From Branchiostoma belcheri (Eukaryota; Chordata; Leptocardii; Amphioxiformes; Branchiostomatidae): DNA of 64,000 nucleotides. Position numbers and translations under genes: made by a program. The stretch lies in contig NW_017802602.1 in NCBI RefSeq assembly GCF_001625305.1, positions 3,070,675 through 3,134,674 on the forward strand, read 5' to 3'. Below are positions 62,261 to 64,000 of this stretch, piece by piece; the first letter of the stretch is position 1; each line of letters opens with the position of its first letter. The notes under the pieces are model-generated. The model saw only the letters and a list, made by a program, of their open reading frames with translations. It did no database searches and had not been told where the DNA came from.

Positions 62261-64000
62261 AATGTAAGCTTTGTTGCAACACAACAGATATGCCTTAATA
62301 GGTTAGTATTAGGAGCAGGTGCTGTTCTATCCATGAAGGCGTATTTCCCCCAGTCACGGTTCTGGATACGCGTGGAACCACGTGCTTCATCCAGAACCAT
62401 GCCCAGACAGGCACGGTTCTGGATCCATAAAGCACGGTTCTGGATACGACAGTTACGTTTAGGAACGCATCATCACCGCATGGAAACGTCCATTGATAAA
62501 TTCCCGCGTTCTTTCGGACTGTTACTCCCTCTTATCGTCCGTTTGTAGGTAGTTTTTAGGGCTTGGAAACCCGATTTTTCAAAGCCAATGTTCTAGTCAT
62601 TTATCTACATACTGAGTTAAGACCACACTATCCCAATGTATATTGACCCTCATGGAACAAATATTTCCAAAATTCTGACGAAAAATGGTTACTAGCTGGA
62701 AGGGCCCTGGGCTGATGTTAGAGTACCACCCAGAAATAAAGGACCCATCTCGAGTATTGTTTCTGCAGTTTAAAGTGCCTAAAGTATTAAATACTGATTT
62801 AAATGTGCTAATGTGAAGCAGTATGTGTCTATATAAAAAAAAAGATTGCCTTATTCAGAATATTTCCAGTTTTGCTGCCTTGAAATCGCATTGGATGCCT
62901 TTACTAGTAATCTCGGAACCCAGAGCCTCACCACCGCATGGCAACGTCCATTGATTTAGACTCAAGACTCAAGAATTGTTTATTGATCAATGGCAGTAAA
63001 CTTGATACAAGTCACTGAATTGCAAATCAATGTACATTTCATTATTTTAAAATCGAGAGTTTATAGTATTGCATATCAATTAAGTTAAAAATTCAGAGTC
63101 ATTAAGAAGTTAAAATATAGTATCATTAGAAAGACTACATAGACCACAATAATTACGCATAATAAAACCACACCACAAAAGATTAAAAATTACGAGCAGA
63201 AGAACGATTAAAAGGTAGGCCCATGTGATACAAATATTTCAAATATTCCTAATAACTGATGATTGATAAATTCCCTGCGCTCTTGCACGATCTGCATGGG
63301 GGGGGGGGGTCCCGACAACGCTCTACGCTGAATTCGGAAACTTCTCGATTACGCTTTACGATGAATTCAAAGTGGCTACAACGCACTACGTAGAATTAAA
63401 ACGGCGAATACGATCTACGCAAAATGCTCCAATTACGCTCTACGTTGAATATTAGAGCGGTCCGTCTACGCTCTACGTAGAATTACAATACTCAATTATT
63501 TAGCACCGTGTCCAAAATGCTCCCTTACTTCCCCACCATTCCCTACCACAAAAAAGCAATTTTACTACTAAAATCAAAGAACCCACATATTAGAAGAAGT
63601 GGGTAAATTCGTCTTCCACTGCCTAAAAAGAAGAAGTCAAACCCAGTAAAACTAGTACCATGCATGTTGTGGAATATAGTATAATGCTAGACGTAGATAT
63701 ATTCTCACATACCACTTTATTTTCTTTGTTATGTTGTTTGTAACTGCAATTAGGCCTCGGGCAAGTATTTGCAATAAACTTTCTATTACATGTACTAGTA
63801 AATCGGCCGATTACGCTGTACGGAAAAGGGCATGCGGGCCCCCTCTTATCACCCGTCTGTAGGTGGTACCTTTTAATCTCGAAACCCAGAGCTCCTATTT
63901 CATCCGACTTTGGCAGCGAACAAGGTCGAACATAATCTTAATTCAGACCATCTCAGCTGGAATGCCTGAGTCAACGCGAGAAAGATCTTATCGGGAGTGT

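Larger units (their letters stand above)
55652..64000. other. Repeat-rich right arm without recognised exon
   Basis: Presumed last intron or 3' flank of the cyclase gene. I searched the plus strand for an acceptor followed by GKG..TYWL-type codons and found none. Apart from the repeats listed separately, two GC-rich islands (57600-57720 and 59225-59350) stand out. 61380-61980 and 62300-63000 hold dispersed repeat pieces (ACCGCATGGAAACGTCCATT at 62478 and ACCGCATGGCAACGTCCATT at 62933). 63315-63480 has irregular repeats of ACGCTCTACG. Confidence 0.5.

Noticed and set aside
63823..63840. GGAAAAGGGCATGCGGGC as the start of the missing last cyclase exon
   Set aside because: No acceptor AG precedes it and no TYWL-like codons follow; it lies within a dispersed repeat.

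Overview
This is a eukaryotic, intron-rich, repeat-laden nuclear segment. The protein families are animal ones: eL42, GTPBP1, mitochondrial adrenodoxin reductase and a receptor guanylate cyclase. Exons are short, GT-AG bounded and closely similar to vertebrate proteins, while the introns are packed with LINE and SINE relics, MITEs and minisatellites. The best guess is an invertebrate deuterostome, most likely a lancelet (Branchiostoma). That is an inference from the gene structures and repeat style, not a search result.

Layout. (1) 309-1875, minus: ribosomal protein eL42 (RPL36A), missing only its last few codons off the left edge. (2) 5153-14974, minus: GTPBP1, 11 coding exons, complete, about 656 residues. 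(3) 16179-23325, plus: FDXR (ferredoxin/adrenodoxin reductase), 13 exons, complete, about 607 residues, with a lineage-specific 36-bp coding repeat. GTPBP1 and FDXR are head to head, 1.2 kb apart; three evenly spaced perfect CRE sites lie just upstream of FDXR. (4) 25475-55651, plus: a natriuretic-peptide-receptor-type membrane guanylate cyclase, 25 exons and 1029 codons in one open frame; only the last exon is not found. (5) 55652-64000: no supported coding exon; MITEs, a tRNA-derived SINE, minisatellites and LINE tails.

The four genes are unrelated housekeeping or signalling genes and do not form a pathway. The unexpected structure lies between exons. A dispersed repeat family ends at or next to the splice acceptor of several introns in two unrelated genes. 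Partial tandem duplications of exon edges occur at four exons. A 36-bp minisatellite in the FDXR reading frame has stayed in frame. Several MITEs have readable target-site duplications. A recurrent CTGANGAA-hairpin-GAAA (hammerhead-like) motif occurs in several dispersed repeats. All exon boundaries were set by eye from frame continuity, splice dinucleotides and known protein families, not from transcripts.
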